Shown: in pieces, positions 1-8,251 of the stretch
How positions within the stretch are numbered: the stretch's first letter is position 1
How the letters are laid out: the number at the start of each line of letters is the position of its first letter
Assembly (NCBI GenBank): GCA_013362785.1
Contig: JABFVM010000010.1
Location: 1 to 32,031, forward strand
Source of the DNA: Streptomyces sp.
Lineage (GTDB): Bacteria; Actinomycetota; Actinomycetes; Streptomycetales; Streptomycetaceae
Length of the DNA: 32,031 nucleotides
Direction: 5' to 3'
Made by a program: the position numbers and the translations under genes
Notes under the pieces: model-generated
What the model was told of the DNA's origin: nothing
The model's database searches: none
The model's input: only the letters and a program-made list of their open reading frames with translations

Positions 1-87
1 GTGGCGGAGGCGCTGGCCGGTCATGGGGCCCGGGCCTGGCAGGTCGAGCAGGTCACGCCGGTTCTGGTGGCCGCGCTGTCCGCCTAG
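1..87 (+). CDS. C-terminal end of an unidentified protein (partial)
   Basis: An open frame enters from the left edge and ends at TAG (85-87), giving the last 28 residues of a protein. Third positions are nearly all G or C, as in the real genes here, so it is probably coding. The tail (…QVEQVTPVLVAALSA) is too short to assign to a family. It converges on the permease gene ending at 227. A weak inverted repeat, TCCGCC (79-84) with GGCGGA (97-102), overlaps the stop codon and might contribute to termination. Confidence 0.45.
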   Translation: MAEALAGHGARAWQVEQVTPVLVAALSA

Positions 88-226
88 GACCTGTCCGGCG
101 GATCATGTCGGCGTCGCGGGCCCTGGCACGCCCAGACCCCGCTCGGCTCGGCCGGTCCGCACCGCTTCTCGCGGCCGTCCTGATCCCCCGGGACAGCTCC
201 TGGTCGCCGTATGCCCCAAGCGCTTC

Positions 227-1057
227 TCACCTGCTCGCGCCCTTCGTGAAGCCGTTGTAGATGAAGCGCTGCAGCAGCAGGAAGACGATCAAGGTCGGCA
301 GGATCACCAGCACCGCTCCTGCCGAGATCGTTTCCCAGTGGGCGCCGAACGGGCCCTTGAAGCGGAACAGCGACGTCGAGATCACGCCAAGGTCCTCGGA
401 CGGCATGTAGAGGAACGGGATGTAGAAGTCGTTGTAGGTGGTGATGCCCTTGACGATCACCACCGTCGCGATCGCCGGTTTCAGCAGGGGGAAGATGATC
501 CGGCGGTAGATCGTGAAGGCGTTCGCGCCGTCCAGGCGGGCCGCCTCGTCCAGGGATGTCGGGATCGAGCGGACGAACTGCAGGAAGATGTAGATCGAGA
601 CGATGTCCGTGCCCATGTAGAGGACGATCGGCGCCCAGAGGCTGTCGAACATGCCGAAGCTGTTGACGATCTGGAAGGTCGCCACCTGGGTCGTGACTCC
701 CGGGACCAGGGCGGCGACCAGGAACAGGGCCACGACCAGCTTCTTGAAGCGGAACGTGAAGCGGTCGATGGCGTACGCCGTCATCGAGCCGATGAGGACC
801 GTGCCGCCGATCGCGAAGATCAGGATGACCGCCGTGTTGGCGAGGGCCGAGAGCATACGGCCGTCCTGGAACGCCGTCGCGTAGTTGTGGAAGTTCAGCA
901 GATCGTCGGGGAGGGCGAGCGCCCCGCTGTCGTTCGCCATCTCCTTCTCGGACTTCAGGGACGTCAGGAGTACGGCGGCCAGCGGGAGCAGGACCACCAC
1001 CGTCGCCGCGGCCAGGGACAGGTACACCAGCGTGCGGGCCACCGCGCGGCGTGTCAT
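227..1057 (-). CDS. Sugar ABC transporter permease, MalG type
   Basis: A 276-residue inner-membrane permease, the last gene of a three-gene importer operon. It has about six hydrophobic segments. The loop reading EAARLDGANAFTIYRRIIFPLLKPA is the EAA motif that contacts the ATPase in carbohydrate-uptake (CUT1) permeases, and the length is normal for MalG-type subunits. The ATG at 1057 overlaps the stop of the preceding permease in an ATGA (1054-1057), which fixes the start and indicates translational coupling. No ATPase gene is present in the operon, so the pair presumably uses a shared ATPase such as MsiK. The substrate is inferred to be a beta-mannoside from the divergent beta-mannosidase gene. 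Confidence 0.9.
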   Translation of the reverse strand: MTRRAVARTLVYLSLAAATVVVLLPLAAVLLTSLKSEKEMANDSGALALPDDLLNFHNYATAFQDGRMLSALANTAVILIFAIGGTVLIGSMTAYAIDRFTFRFKKLVVALFLVAALVPGVTTQVATFQIVNSFGMFDSLWAPIVLYMGTDIVSIYIFLQFVRSIPTSLDEAARLDGANAFTIYRRIIFPLLKPAIATVVIVKGITTYNDFYIPFLYMPSEDLGVISTSLFRFKGPFGAHWETISAGAVLVILPTLIVFLLLQRFIYNGFTKGASR

Positions 1058-2001
1058 ACGAGGTCCACCTTGTCGTCGGGGACGAGGCGCCGCTGTACCC
1101 AGGTCACCGCCAGGACGATCAGCAGCAGCACGACCGCGGCCGCCGAGGCGAGCCCCGTCTTGTTGAACTGGAAGGCCAGCTTCACGGTCTGGATCACGAA
1201 GGTCTCGGTGCCGGTGGCCCCGCCCGTCATGATGTACGGGATCTCGAAGACCGAGAGCGAGCCGGAGATCGACAGGATCACGGTGAGGGACAGGACCGGC
1301 TTGATGCCGGGCGCGATGATGTGCCGGAACTGGTGCCAGCGGTTCGCGCCGTCCAGTTCGGCCGCCTCGTACAGCTCCCCGGGGATCGACTGGATCGCGC
1401 CGAGGAAGAGGACGAAGTTCAGGCCCAGGTAGCGCCAGACGGAGACCGCGGCGAGGGACGTGTTCGCCGACGTCGGAGTACCGAGCCAGGCGCGGTCCGG
1501 CTGCACGCCGAACAGGCTCAGCACCGAGTCGAGGGTGCCGCCGTCCTGGAAGAAGTAGAGGAAGACGAAGCCGATCGCGACGCCGTTGATCAGATACGGG
1601 AAGAACAGCACGCCCTTGAAGAAGTTCCGGAAGCGGACGTTGAAGCTGAGGATCGTGGCGAAGTAGAGGGCCGCGACGATCTGGACGACGGACGCCGCCA
1701 GGTAGTAGCCGCTGACCCAGAACACCTCGAACAGGTCGGAGCGGGTGAAGAGTTCGGCGTAGTTCTCCGGGCCCGTGTAGTGCAGCTCCGGGCTCACGCC
1801 GTCCCAGTCGGTGAAGCTGTACGCGACCATGTTGGCGATCGGCGCGTAGGTGAAGACGATCAGCAGGGCGAGCGGCGCGAGCAGGAAGAGCCAGGGGGTG
1901 GCCCCGCGCCACAGGCGTGCCGTGCGCGGGGCGGGGGCCGGTGCGGGGGCCGGTGCGGCGGCCCGGATGACGGGGGCCGCCTTCTCGGTCGTGTCCGTCA
2001 T
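1054..2001 (-). CDS. Sugar ABC transporter permease, MalF type
   Basis: A 315-residue permease, partner of the next gene. After a proline/alanine-rich cytoplasmic leader (residues about 10-35) come six hydrophobic segments. An EAA loop (YEAAELDGANRWHQFRHI) is typical of CUT1 permeases that import oligosaccharides. The ATG at 1999-2001 shares its A with the TGA stop of the binding-protein gene (TGATG), which supports this start over an in-frame ATG 33 bases upstream inside that gene. The downstream end overlaps the MalG-type gene by four bases. The sugar is inferred only from neighbours. Confidence 0.9.
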   Translation of the reverse strand: MTDTTEKAAPVIRAAAPAPAPAPAPRTARLWRGATPWLFLLAPLALLIVFTYAPIANMVAYSFTDWDGVSPELHYTGPENYAELFTRSDLFEVFWVSGYYLAASVVQIVAALYFATILSFNVRFRNFFKGVLFFPYLINGVAIGFVFLYFFQDGGTLDSVLSLFGVQPDRAWLGTPTSANTSLAAVSVWRYLGLNFVLFLGAIQSIPGELYEAAELDGANRWHQFRHIIAPGIKPVLSLTVILSISGSLSVFEIPYIMTGGATGTETFVIQTVKLAFQFNKTGLASAAAVVLLLIVLAVTWVQRRLVPDDKVDLV

Positions 2002-3311
2002 CAGGACCCCAGGGCGTCTTGCGTGTCGGTCCACTTCTTCGCGAGGCCGTTCAGGAAGTCGTCCAGACTGCCCTTGGTGGCGCCGCGGGCGAGGTCGACC
2101 AGGTCCTGGCGGTAGTCAGGCTTGTAGATGCCGACCTCGGACTGGTTGTCGATGGACTTGACCCGCGCGCCTTCGCTGTCGTCCAGGTCGATGATCTTGA
2201 CGCCCGCCGTCTCGTACGGCTTCAGGACATCGGGCAGCGGGGCCTGCTTGAGCGGCGACAGGGCCAGGTTGTCCGCCGCGTAACCGGACTTGTCGGTGAA
2301 CCAGTCGATCCAGGCGCGGGCCGCCTCCTTGTGCTCGGAGTGGATGTTGACGGCCTGGTTGTAGTCGGGCTTCGCCACCGCGCAGAACGTGCCGTCCTTC
2401 TGCGCGGGGAAGGGCATGAACCCGATGTCGTCCGGGTCGGCGCCGGCCTGCCGCGCCGCGTCCCGCATCTGGATGACCGCCCAGGAGCCGAGCCACATCG
2501 TGGCGATCTCGCCCTTGGCGATACGGGGCTTGGACGCCTCCCAGTTGGTGGTCGTCGGGTCCTTCTCGATCAGGCCCTCGCGCACGATGTCGTACAGCAG
2601 CGTGTCGGCGGTGCGCAGGTCGGCGCCCTCGGCCCACGGGTCGCCCTCGGCGAGCCTGCTGGTGGCCTGTTCGTCGCAGCCGACGGAGCCGTTGACATCC
2701 GTCCACTGGGTGAGCGGCCACATGTCCTTGAAGTTGGTGTAGTACGGGATCGCGTCGGTCTTCGACCTGATCGCCTTGAGGTCGTCGAGGAACGCGGACG
2801 GTGTGGTGGGCCAGTCGGTGACCCCGGCTTCCCGCCACACCTTCTTGTTGTAGATGAAGCCCGGGACCGCGCCGAGCGGGCTCTGGCCGTAGACCTTGCC
2901 GTCGACGGTGCTGTAGTCGGTGAAGCGGTACGTCTTGCTCCGCTCGGCCCGGGTGCCCAGCGAGGCGAAGAACCTGGGGTAGTTCTTCTTCTCGATCACG
3001 GCCGGGATCATGAGGACGTCACCGTAGTTCTCCGTGTTCATACGGATCTTGACTTCGCCCTCGTAGTCGGTGATGCCGTCGAATTCGACCTTCACCTTGG
3101 GATACGTCCTGTTGAACTCGGCGGCGTACTTCTTCATCGTCCCGTCCTGCACGAGGTCGGTCCGGTGGGTGAGAACCGTGATGGTGCCGTTCACCTTCGA
3201 CGGGTCGTCGGCGGCCTTGGCCTCCGCGCCCTGCGAGCTTCCTCCGGTGCCGGTGCACGCCGAGAGCAGCAGGGCGGTCGTGGCGATGGCGAGGACTGTA
3301 CGGCGGTTCAT
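2001..3311 (-). CDS. Extracellular sugar-binding lipoprotein (family 1 solute-binding protein)
   Basis: A 436-residue binding protein that captures sugar outside the cell for the two permeases downstream. The N-terminus has an arginine pair, a hydrophobic stretch and a lipobox LLSAC with the lipidated cysteine at residue 19. A Gly/Ser-rich linker follows. The rest resembles family 1 carbohydrate-binding proteins (early GTITVLTHRTD strand, KIRMNTENYGDVLMIP, and a tryptophan-containing region around LGSWAVIQM). GGAG lies nine bases before the ATG. It heads the operon and is divergent from the beta-mannosidase gene, so mannobiose or another beta-mannoside is the likely ligand. The LacI-type site at 3372-3383 is about 60 bases upstream. 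Confidence 0.9.
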   Translation of the reverse strand: MNRRTVLAIATTALLLSACTGTGGSSQGAEAKAADDPSKVNGTITVLTHRTDLVQDGTMKKYAAEFNRTYPKVKVEFDGITDYEGEVKIRMNTENYGDVLMIPAVIEKKNYPRFFASLGTRAERSKTYRFTDYSTVDGKVYGQSPLGAVPGFIYNKKVWREAGVTDWPTTPSAFLDDLKAIRSKTDAIPYYTNFKDMWPLTQWTDVNGSVGCDEQATSRLAEGDPWAEGADLRTADTLLYDIVREGLIEKDPTTTNWEASKPRIAKGEIATMWLGSWAVIQMRDAARQAGADPDDIGFMPFPAQKDGTFCAVAKPDYNQAVNIHSEHKEAARAWIDWFTDKSGYAADNLALSPLKQAPLPDVLKPYETAGVKIIDLDDSEGARVKSIDNQSEVGIYKPDYRQDLVDLARGATKGSLDDFLNGLAKKWTDTQDALGS

Positions 3312-3369
3312 GTGCGTCAGCTCCGTTCTCGGGACGGACGAGCACTGGTGGGTTGGCTGGTTCGGAACT

Positions 3370-3397
3370 CTGACAACGTTTTCTTAACCGGTAAAGT
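3370..3397 (+). promoter_or_regulatory. Putative beta-mannosidase promoter with LacI-type operator
   Basis: GACAACGTTTTC (3372-3383) differs at one base from the perfect palindrome GACAACGTTGTC that lies before the GH92 gene. The CG centre is usual for LacI-family sites. On the plus strand CTGACA (3370-3375) and TAAAGT (3392-3397), 16 bases apart, could be -35 and -10 elements, so the operator would cover the promoter. A second imperfect palindrome, TTAACCGGTAAA (3384-3395), overlaps. On the minus strand a weak TTGGCG (3406-3411) could serve the transporter. One repressor bound here could control both directions. Confidence 0.6.
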
Positions 3398-3418
3398 CCG
3401 TATCTCGCCAACGATGCC

Positions 3419-3437
3419 GAACTGTTTTGAACTGTTT
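3419..3437 (+). repeat. Direct repeat GAACTGTTT, spaced one helical turn
   Basis: GAACTGTTT occurs at 3419-3427 and again at 3429-3437, a period of exactly ten bases. It lies between the putative promoter and the beta-mannosidase start. Such phasing would place two identical half-sites on the same face of the helix. No binding protein is identified. A near-palindrome TAAATCGGTTTA (3451-3462) follows just before the ribosome-binding site. Confidence 0.4.
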
Positions 3438-3473
3438 CCCGGTGCTGGGATAAATCGGTTTAGGAGTGCGCGC

Positions 3474-5897
3474 ATGCTTCAGACCACACCGCTCACCGAC
3501 GGATGGATCCTGCGACACCCCGAGGGCGCGGCCACCGCGCTGCCGGCCACCGTGCCCGGCTGTGTACACACCGATCTGCTGGCCTCGGGCGTGATCCCGG
3601 ACCCCTTTCTCGGGCGCGCCGAGACCGAGGTGGCGTGGGTGGGGCGGCGGGACTGGACATACGAGACCGACCTGGAGGCGGCGCCCGCCCAGGCGGCGCA
3701 CGAGCAGACCGACCTGGTCTTCGACGGGCTCGACACCGTCGCCGAGATCCTGCTCGACGGACGGCTCCTCGGCCGGGTACGGAACATGCACCGCTCGTAC
3801 CGCTTCGACGTGACGGGCCTGAGCGGGCGCCTCACGGTGCGTTTCGCCTCCGCGTACGCCGAGGCCGAAGCGGTGCGCGGCAGGCTGGGCGAACGGCCCG
3901 CCGCCTACGCCGAGCCCTATCAGTACCTCCGCAAGATGGCCTGCTCCTTCGGCTGGGACTGGGGGCCGACCCTGGTGACGGCCGGGATCTGGCGTCCGGT
4001 GCGGCTGGAGCACTGGTCGACGGCCCGGATCGCACGTGTACGGCCACTCGTGACCGTCGAACAGGGCACCGGCACGGTCGAGTTGGCGGTCGATGTCGAG
4101 CGGACCCGGGTCGAGGCGCCGCTCGCCGTGGAGGCGACGGTCGGCGGAGTGCGGGCCCGGGCGGAGCTCGACGGGGCGAGCGGTGTCGTACGGCTGGAGG
4201 TGCCGGACGTAGGGCTGTGGTGGCCTCGTGGGTACGGTGAACAGCCGCTGTACGACGTCGAGTTGACGCTGCTGCACGGTGACGCCCCGCTGGACGTGTG
4301 GCGGCGCCGGATCGGCTTCCGGAGCGTCGAGCTGGACCGCCGGTCCGACGCCGCCGGCACCGGCTTCACCCTCGTCGTGAACGGCGAGCGGCTCTTCGCG
4401 CGGGGCGTCAACTGGATCCCGGACGACGTGTTCCCGTCCCGGGTCACCCGGGACCGGTACCGCAGGCGGCTGCGCCAGGCGGCCGACGCGGGCGTGGACC
4501 TCGTACGGGTCTGGGGCGGCGGGATCTACGAGAGCGAGGACTTCTACGACGCCTGCGACGAGCTGGGGCTGCTGGTCTGGCAGGACTTCCCGTTCGCCTG
4601 CGCGGCCTACCCGGAGGAGCAGCCGCTGCGCGGGGAGGTGGAGGCCGAGGCCCGGGAGAACGTCGTACGACTGATGCCGCACCCCTCGCTCGTGCTGTGG
4701 AACGGCAACAACGAGAACCTGTGGGGGTTCCGGGACTGGGGCTGGGAGCCTCGGCTGGCCGGGGACTCCTGGGGCGAGGGGTACTACCTGGGCGTGCTGC
4801 CGCGGGTGGTGGCCGAGCTGGATCCGACGCGGCCGTACACGGCGGGGAGTCCCTGGTCCGGGTCGTGGGAGCGGCATCCGAACGATCCGGCGCACGGCAC
4901 GCACCACTCCTGGGAGGTGTGGAACCGGGAGGACTACGCCGGGTACCGGGCGAACGTGCCGCGGTTCGTGGCCGAGTTCGGCTGGCAGGCGCCGCCCGCG
5001 TACGCCACGCTGCGGCGGGCGCTGCCGGGTGAGGAGCTCGCGCCGGACTCCCCCGGCATGCTGCACCACCAGAAGGCGGACGACGGGAACGGGAAGCTGA
5101 GGCGGGGGCTGGAGCGGCATTTCGCCTTGCCCGAGAAGCATTCCGAGAACGACTCCGAGTGGGATTCCGGGTGGGACTTCGACCGGTGGCACTACCTCAC
5201 CCAGGTCAACCAGGCCCGCGCCGTCGCGGCCGGGATCGAGCACTGGCGGTCGCACTGGCCGGTGTGCGCGGGCACGGTCGTGTGGCAGCTCAACGACTGC
5301 TGGCCGGTGACGTCCTGGGCGGCGATCGACGGCGACGGCCGGGAGAAGCCGCTCTACCACGAGCTGCGGCGGCTGTACGCGGATCGGCTGCTGACGCTTC
5401 AGGTGCGGGAGCGTGGGCTGGAGTTGGCAGTCGTCAATCAGGCGGCGGAGGCGTGGTCGGGGGTGGTGCGGCTGCGGCGGATGTCGGTCGACGGGGGCGT
5501 GGTCGGGGAGGCCGGTGTCGGGTTCGGGGCCGAGGGGCGGCGGGTGGCTCCGGTCGCCGTACCGAAGGAGCTGGAGCCCGCCGGGCCGAAGGAGTTCCTC
5601 GTGGCCGACGTGGGCGGGCTGCGTGCCGTGCGCTTTCCCGCGCCGGATCGCGAAGTACCGTATCCGCGGCCGGAGTTCGATGTCGCGCTCGTGCCGGGCG
5701 GGATCGTGGTGACGGCCCGCACCCTGGTACGGGATCTGCTGTTGCAGGCCGACCGGCTGCACCCGGACGCCCGGGCCGACCGGGGGCTCGTCACCCTGCT
5801 GCCCGGCGAAGCGGTGACCATCGGTGTGTCCGGCTGGGAGACTCCTGACGCCGAGGCCGCCCGGTCCGCCCTGTACTGCATGGAGCCCTCCCGATGA
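3474..5897 (+). CDS. Beta-mannosidase, glycoside hydrolase family 2
   Basis: An 807-residue GH2 enzyme that releases mannose from the non-reducing end of beta-mannosides. It has no signal peptide, so it should act in the cytoplasm on imported substrate. The N-terminal jelly-roll region has the beta-mannosidase features GWDWGP (160-165) and LWWPRGYGEQPLYDVEL (249-265). The barrel carries RVWGGGIYESEDFYDACDE (345-363), the acid/base Glu414 in WNGNNE and the nucleophile Glu501 in AEFGW. AGGAG (3462-3466) lies seven bases before the ATG, which excludes a much longer upstream extension of the same frame. The stop overlaps the LacI gene in ATGA. By analogy the substrates are mannan-derived oligosaccharides or Man-beta-1,4-GlcNAc from N-glycans; the sequence does not decide between them. 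Confidence 0.93.
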   Translation: MLQTTPLTDGWILRHPEGAATALPATVPGCVHTDLLASGVIPDPFLGRAETEVAWVGRRDWTYETDLEAAPAQAAHEQTDLVFDGLDTVAEILLDGRLLGRVRNMHRSYRFDVTGLSGRLTVRFASAYAEAEAVRGRLGERPAAYAEPYQYLRKMACSFGWDWGPTLVTAGIWRPVRLEHWSTARIARVRPLVTVEQGTGTVELAVDVERTRVEAPLAVEATVGGVRARAELDGASGVVRLEVPDVGLWWPRGYGEQPLYDVELTLLHGDAPLDVWRRRIGFRSVELDRRSDAAGTGFTLVVNGERLFARGVNWIPDDVFPSRVTRDRYRRRLRQAADAGVDLVRVWGGGIYESEDFYDACDELGLLVWQDFPFACAAYPEEQPLRGEVEAEARENVVRLMPHPSLVLWNGNNENLWGFRDWGWEPRLAGDSWGEGYYLGVLPRVVAELDPTRPYTAGSPWSGSWERHPNDPAHGTHHSWEVWNREDYAGYRANVPRFVAEFGWQAPPAYATLRRALPGEELAPDSPGMLHHQKADDGNGKLRRGLERHFALPEKHSENDSEWDSGWDFDRWHYLTQVNQARAVAAGIEHWRSHWPVCAGTVVWQLNDCWPVTSWAAIDGDGREKPLYHELRRLYADRLLTLQVRERGLELAVVNQAAEAWSGVVRLRRMSVDGGVVGEAGVGFGAEGRRVAPVAVPKELEPAGPKEFLVADVGGLRAVRFPAPDREVPYPRPEFDVALVPGGIVVTARTLVRDLLLQADRLHPDARADRGLVTLLPGEAVTIGVSGWETPDAEAARSALYCMEPSR

Positions 5898-6922
5898 CGA
5901 CCCCCCGCGTCACCATCAAGGACGTCGCCGCGCGCGCCGGTGTGTCCAAGGGCGCCGTGTCGCTCGCCTTCAACCACAAGCCGGGGCTGTCGGAGGCGAC
6001 CCGGGACCGGATCTTCCGGGCCGCGCGGGAGCTGGGCTGGGCGCCCAACCTCACGGCGCGGACGCTGGCCGGGTCGCGGGTGGACGTGGTGGGGCTGGCG
6101 ATCTGCCGGCCGGCCCGGCAGCTGGGCCTCGAACCCTTCTACATGGAGTTCATCTCGGGCGTGGAGAGCGTCCTGACCGAGCACTCCTGCTCGCTGCTGC
6201 TGCGGCTCGTGCGGACCGTGGAGGAGGAGGTCGGGCTGCAGGGGGCGTGGTGGCGGGGGCGGCAGATCGGCGGGTCGATCCTGGTCGACTTCCGGGCGGA
6301 CGACCCGAGAGTGGCGATGGTCCGGCGGCTCGGGATGCCGGTCGTCGCGGTCGGGCATCCGTCGCTGACGGGCGGGCTGACCTCGGTGTGGACCGACGAC
6401 GCCACCGCCGTGACCCAGGCCGTGCGGTATCTGGCCGCGCTGGGGCATCGGCGGATCGCCCGGGTGGGCGGCGCGGCGGCACTCGGGCACACCGCCATCC
6501 GTACGGCCGCCTTCGACGAGGCCGCGCGGGGGCTGGGGCTGGCGGGGGCGTCGCAGGTCGCGACCGACTTCTCCGGGGACGCGGGGGCGCGGGCGACTAG
6601 GTCGCTGCTGACGGCGCCGTCGTCGGACCGGCCGACGGCGATCGTGTACGACAACGACATCATGGCGGTGGCGGGGCTGTCGGTGGCGGCCGAGATGGGG
6701 CTCCGGGTGCCGGCCGACGTGTCACTGCTGGCCTGGGACGACTCGCAGCTGTGCCGGCTCACGCATCCGACCCTGTCCGCGATGAGCCATGACGTGCACG
6801 GGTTCGGGGCGGAGGTGGCCCGGACCCTGTTCGGCGAGATCATGGGTGAGGGACCCGGATCGCATCCCGTACCCACCCCTGTACTGACCCCGAGAGGGTC
6901 CACGGCACCCCCGGCGGTGTGA
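5894..6922 (+). CDS. LacI-family transcriptional repressor
   Basis: A 342-residue regulator. The N-terminal helix-turn-helix runs over residues 6-27 (VTIKDVAARAGVSKGAVSLAFN), followed by the hinge segment APNLTARTLAGSR (about 50-62). The rest is a periplasmic-binding-protein-like sugar-sensing domain with the usual family blocks near YDNDIMAVAGLSVAAEMG and DVSLLAWDDSQLCRLTHP. The start overlaps the beta-mannosidase stop by four bases, so the two are translationally coupled. The natural target is the divergent promoter at 3370-3397, and the matching palindrome before the GH92 gene suggests a second target. The inducer is inferred to be a mannoside. Confidence 0.93.
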   Translation: MTTPRVTIKDVAARAGVSKGAVSLAFNHKPGLSEATRDRIFRAARELGWAPNLTARTLAGSRVDVVGLAICRPARQLGLEPFYMEFISGVESVLTEHSCSLLLRLVRTVEEEVGLQGAWWRGRQIGGSILVDFRADDPRVAMVRRLGMPVVAVGHPSLTGGLTSVWTDDATAVTQAVRYLAALGHRRIARVGGAAALGHTAIRTAAFDEAARGLGLAGASQVATDFSGDAGARATRSLLTAPSSDRPTAIVYDNDIMAVAGLSVAAEMGLRVPADVSLLAWDDSQLCRLTHPTLSAMSHDVHGFGAEVARTLFGEIMGEGPGSHPVPTPVLTPRGSTAPPAV

Positions 6923-6959
6923 CCTTCGCCGCTCCCGCCCCCGGGACTGGGCAGCTACG

Positions 6960-6995
6960 TTACTCATAAGTAGCATGGCCATGAGCAAGCGCTCA
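6960..6995 (+). promoter_or_regulatory. Two inverted repeats in the thiolase promoter region
   Basis: TTACTCATAAGTA (6960-6972) has arms TACT/AGTA. TGAGCAAGCGCTCA (6982-6995) has arms TGAGC/GCTCA around four bases. Between them is the ten-base palindrome CATGGCCATG (6974-6983). They fill the 102-base gap between the LacI gene and the thiolase. Symmetric sites of this size are typical of TetR-family repressors, which often control beta-oxidation genes. That link is an inference and no such regulator gene is in the window. Confidence 0.45.
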
Positions 6996-7024
6996 GCGTC
7001 CCGCACCTCTGGAGGAGAGCCATC

Positions 7025-8251
7025 GTGCCTCGTACCGTCAGGGACGTCGTCTTCGTCGACGGCGTCCGCACCCCGTTCGGCAAGGCGGGCCCGAAGGGCA
7101 TCTACCACGAGACCCGCGCCGACGACCTCGTCGTCAAGGCGATCCGGGAGCTGCTGCGCCGCAACCCGGCTCTGGACCCGAAGCAGATCGACGAGGTCGC
7201 CATCGCCGCGACCACGCAGATCGGCGACCAGGGCCTGACCCTCGGTCGTACGGCGGGCATCCTGGCCGGCCTCCCCCAGTCGGTGCCCGGCTACTCCATC
7301 GACCGTATGTGCGCCGGCGCCCTGACCGCCGTGACGAGCGTCGCCGGTTCGATCGCGTTCGGCGCCTACGACGCCGTCATCGCCGGTGGTGTCGAGCACA
7401 TGGGCCGCCACCCGATGGGCGAGGGCGTGGACCCGAACCCGCGGTTCGTGAGCGAGAAGCTGGTCGACGAGTCCGCGCTGTTCATGGGCATGACGGCGGA
7501 GAACCTGCACGACCGCTACCCCACCATCACCAAGCAGCGCGCCGACGAGTACGCGGTGCGCTCGCAGGAGAAGGCCGCGAAGGCGTACGCCAACGGCAAG
7601 ATCCAGCAGGACCTGGTGCCGGTCTCCGTACGCCGGACGAACGCCGAGGCGGGCGAGACGGGCTGGGGCCTGGTCACCGCCGACGAGCCGATGCGCCCGG
7701 GTACGACGCTGGAGAGCCTGTCCGGCCTGAAGACGCCGTTCCGCGTCCACGGCCGCGTCACGGCCGGTAACGCGGCCGGTCTGAACGACGGTGCGACCGC
7801 CTCGATCATCGCCTCCGAGGACTTCGCCCGCGAGAACAACCTGCCGGTCAAGATGCGCCTCGTCTCGTACGCCTTCGCGGGCGTCGAGCCGGAGGTCATG
7901 GGCTACGGCCCGATCCCGGCCACCGAGAAGGCCCTGGCCAAGGCCGGTCTGTCGATCGAGGACATCAACCTCTTCGAGATCAACGAGGCCTTCGCCGTCC
8001 AGGTGCTCGCCTTCCTGGAGCACTACGGCATCGCCGACGACGACGCGCGCGTCAACCAGTACGGCGGCGCCATCGCGTACGGCCACCCGCTCGCCTCCTC
8101 CGGCGTCCGTCTGATGACGCAGCTGGCCCGCCAGTTCGAGGAGCAGCCGGAGGTCCGCTACGGCCTCACCACCATGTGTGTCGGCTTCGGCATGGGCGCC
8201 ACGGTGATCTGGGAGAACCCGAACCACAAGGACGCCGGAGGCAACAAGTGA
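7025..8251 (+). CDS. Acetyl-CoA acyltransferase (thiolase)
   Basis: A 408-residue thiolase, the last enzyme of fatty-acid beta-oxidation, cleaving 3-ketoacyl-CoA with free CoA. The acyl-enzyme cysteine is Cys96 in DRMCAGALTA. The C-terminal signature GGAIAYGHPLASSGVR supplies the catalytic histidine, and MCVGFGMG supplies the second cysteine. Length is normal for the family. Translation starts at GTG (7025), preceded by GGAGGAG. The stop overlaps the next gene in GTGA, as expected for a FadA/FadB pair forming a trifunctional complex. The order and sequence resemble the S. coelicolor SCO6027/SCO6026 pair as I recall it. Confidence 0.93.
   Translation: MPRTVRDVVFVDGVRTPFGKAGPKGIYHETRADDLVVKAIRELLRRNPALDPKQIDEVAIAATTQIGDQGLTLGRTAGILAGLPQSVPGYSIDRMCAGALTAVTSVAGSIAFGAYDAVIAGGVEHMGRHPMGEGVDPNPRFVSEKLVDESALFMGMTAENLHDRYPTITKQRADEYAVRSQEKAAKAYANGKIQQDLVPVSVRRTNAEAGETGWGLVTADEPMRPGTTLESLSGLKTPFRVHGRVTAGNAAGLNDGATASIIASEDFARENNLPVKMRLVSYAFAGVEPEVMGYGPIPATEKALAKAGLSIEDINLFEINEAFAVQVLAFLEHYGIADDDARVNQYGGAIAYGHPLASSGVRLMTQLARQFEEQPEVRYGLTTMCVGFGMGATVIWENPNHKDAGGNK

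Noticed and set aside
88..226. Insertion-sequence remnant at the left edge
   Set aside because: The sequence felt familiar from Streptomyces intergenic regions, but no terminal repeats, target duplication or transposase fragment can be shown.
3419..3437. PHO box (PhoP direct repeat)
   Set aside because: The reverse strand contains GTTCA twice, but the period is ten bases rather than eleven and the flanking bases do not fit.
2019..3473. Long plus-strand frame continuing upstream of the beta-mannosidase
   Set aside because: It runs antisense to a clear binding-protein gene, passes through the promoter region, and the ribosome-binding site and homology both begin at 3474.
3384..5762. 792-residue minus-strand frame opposite the beta-mannosidase
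   Set aside because: It is arginine/proline/valine-rich with no recognisable domain. Such frames arise from high-GC codon bias opposite real genes.
6933..6946. Terminator after the LacI gene (TCCCG-CCCC-CGGGA)
   Set aside because: A five-base stem of simple G/C sequence is expected by chance at this base composition.
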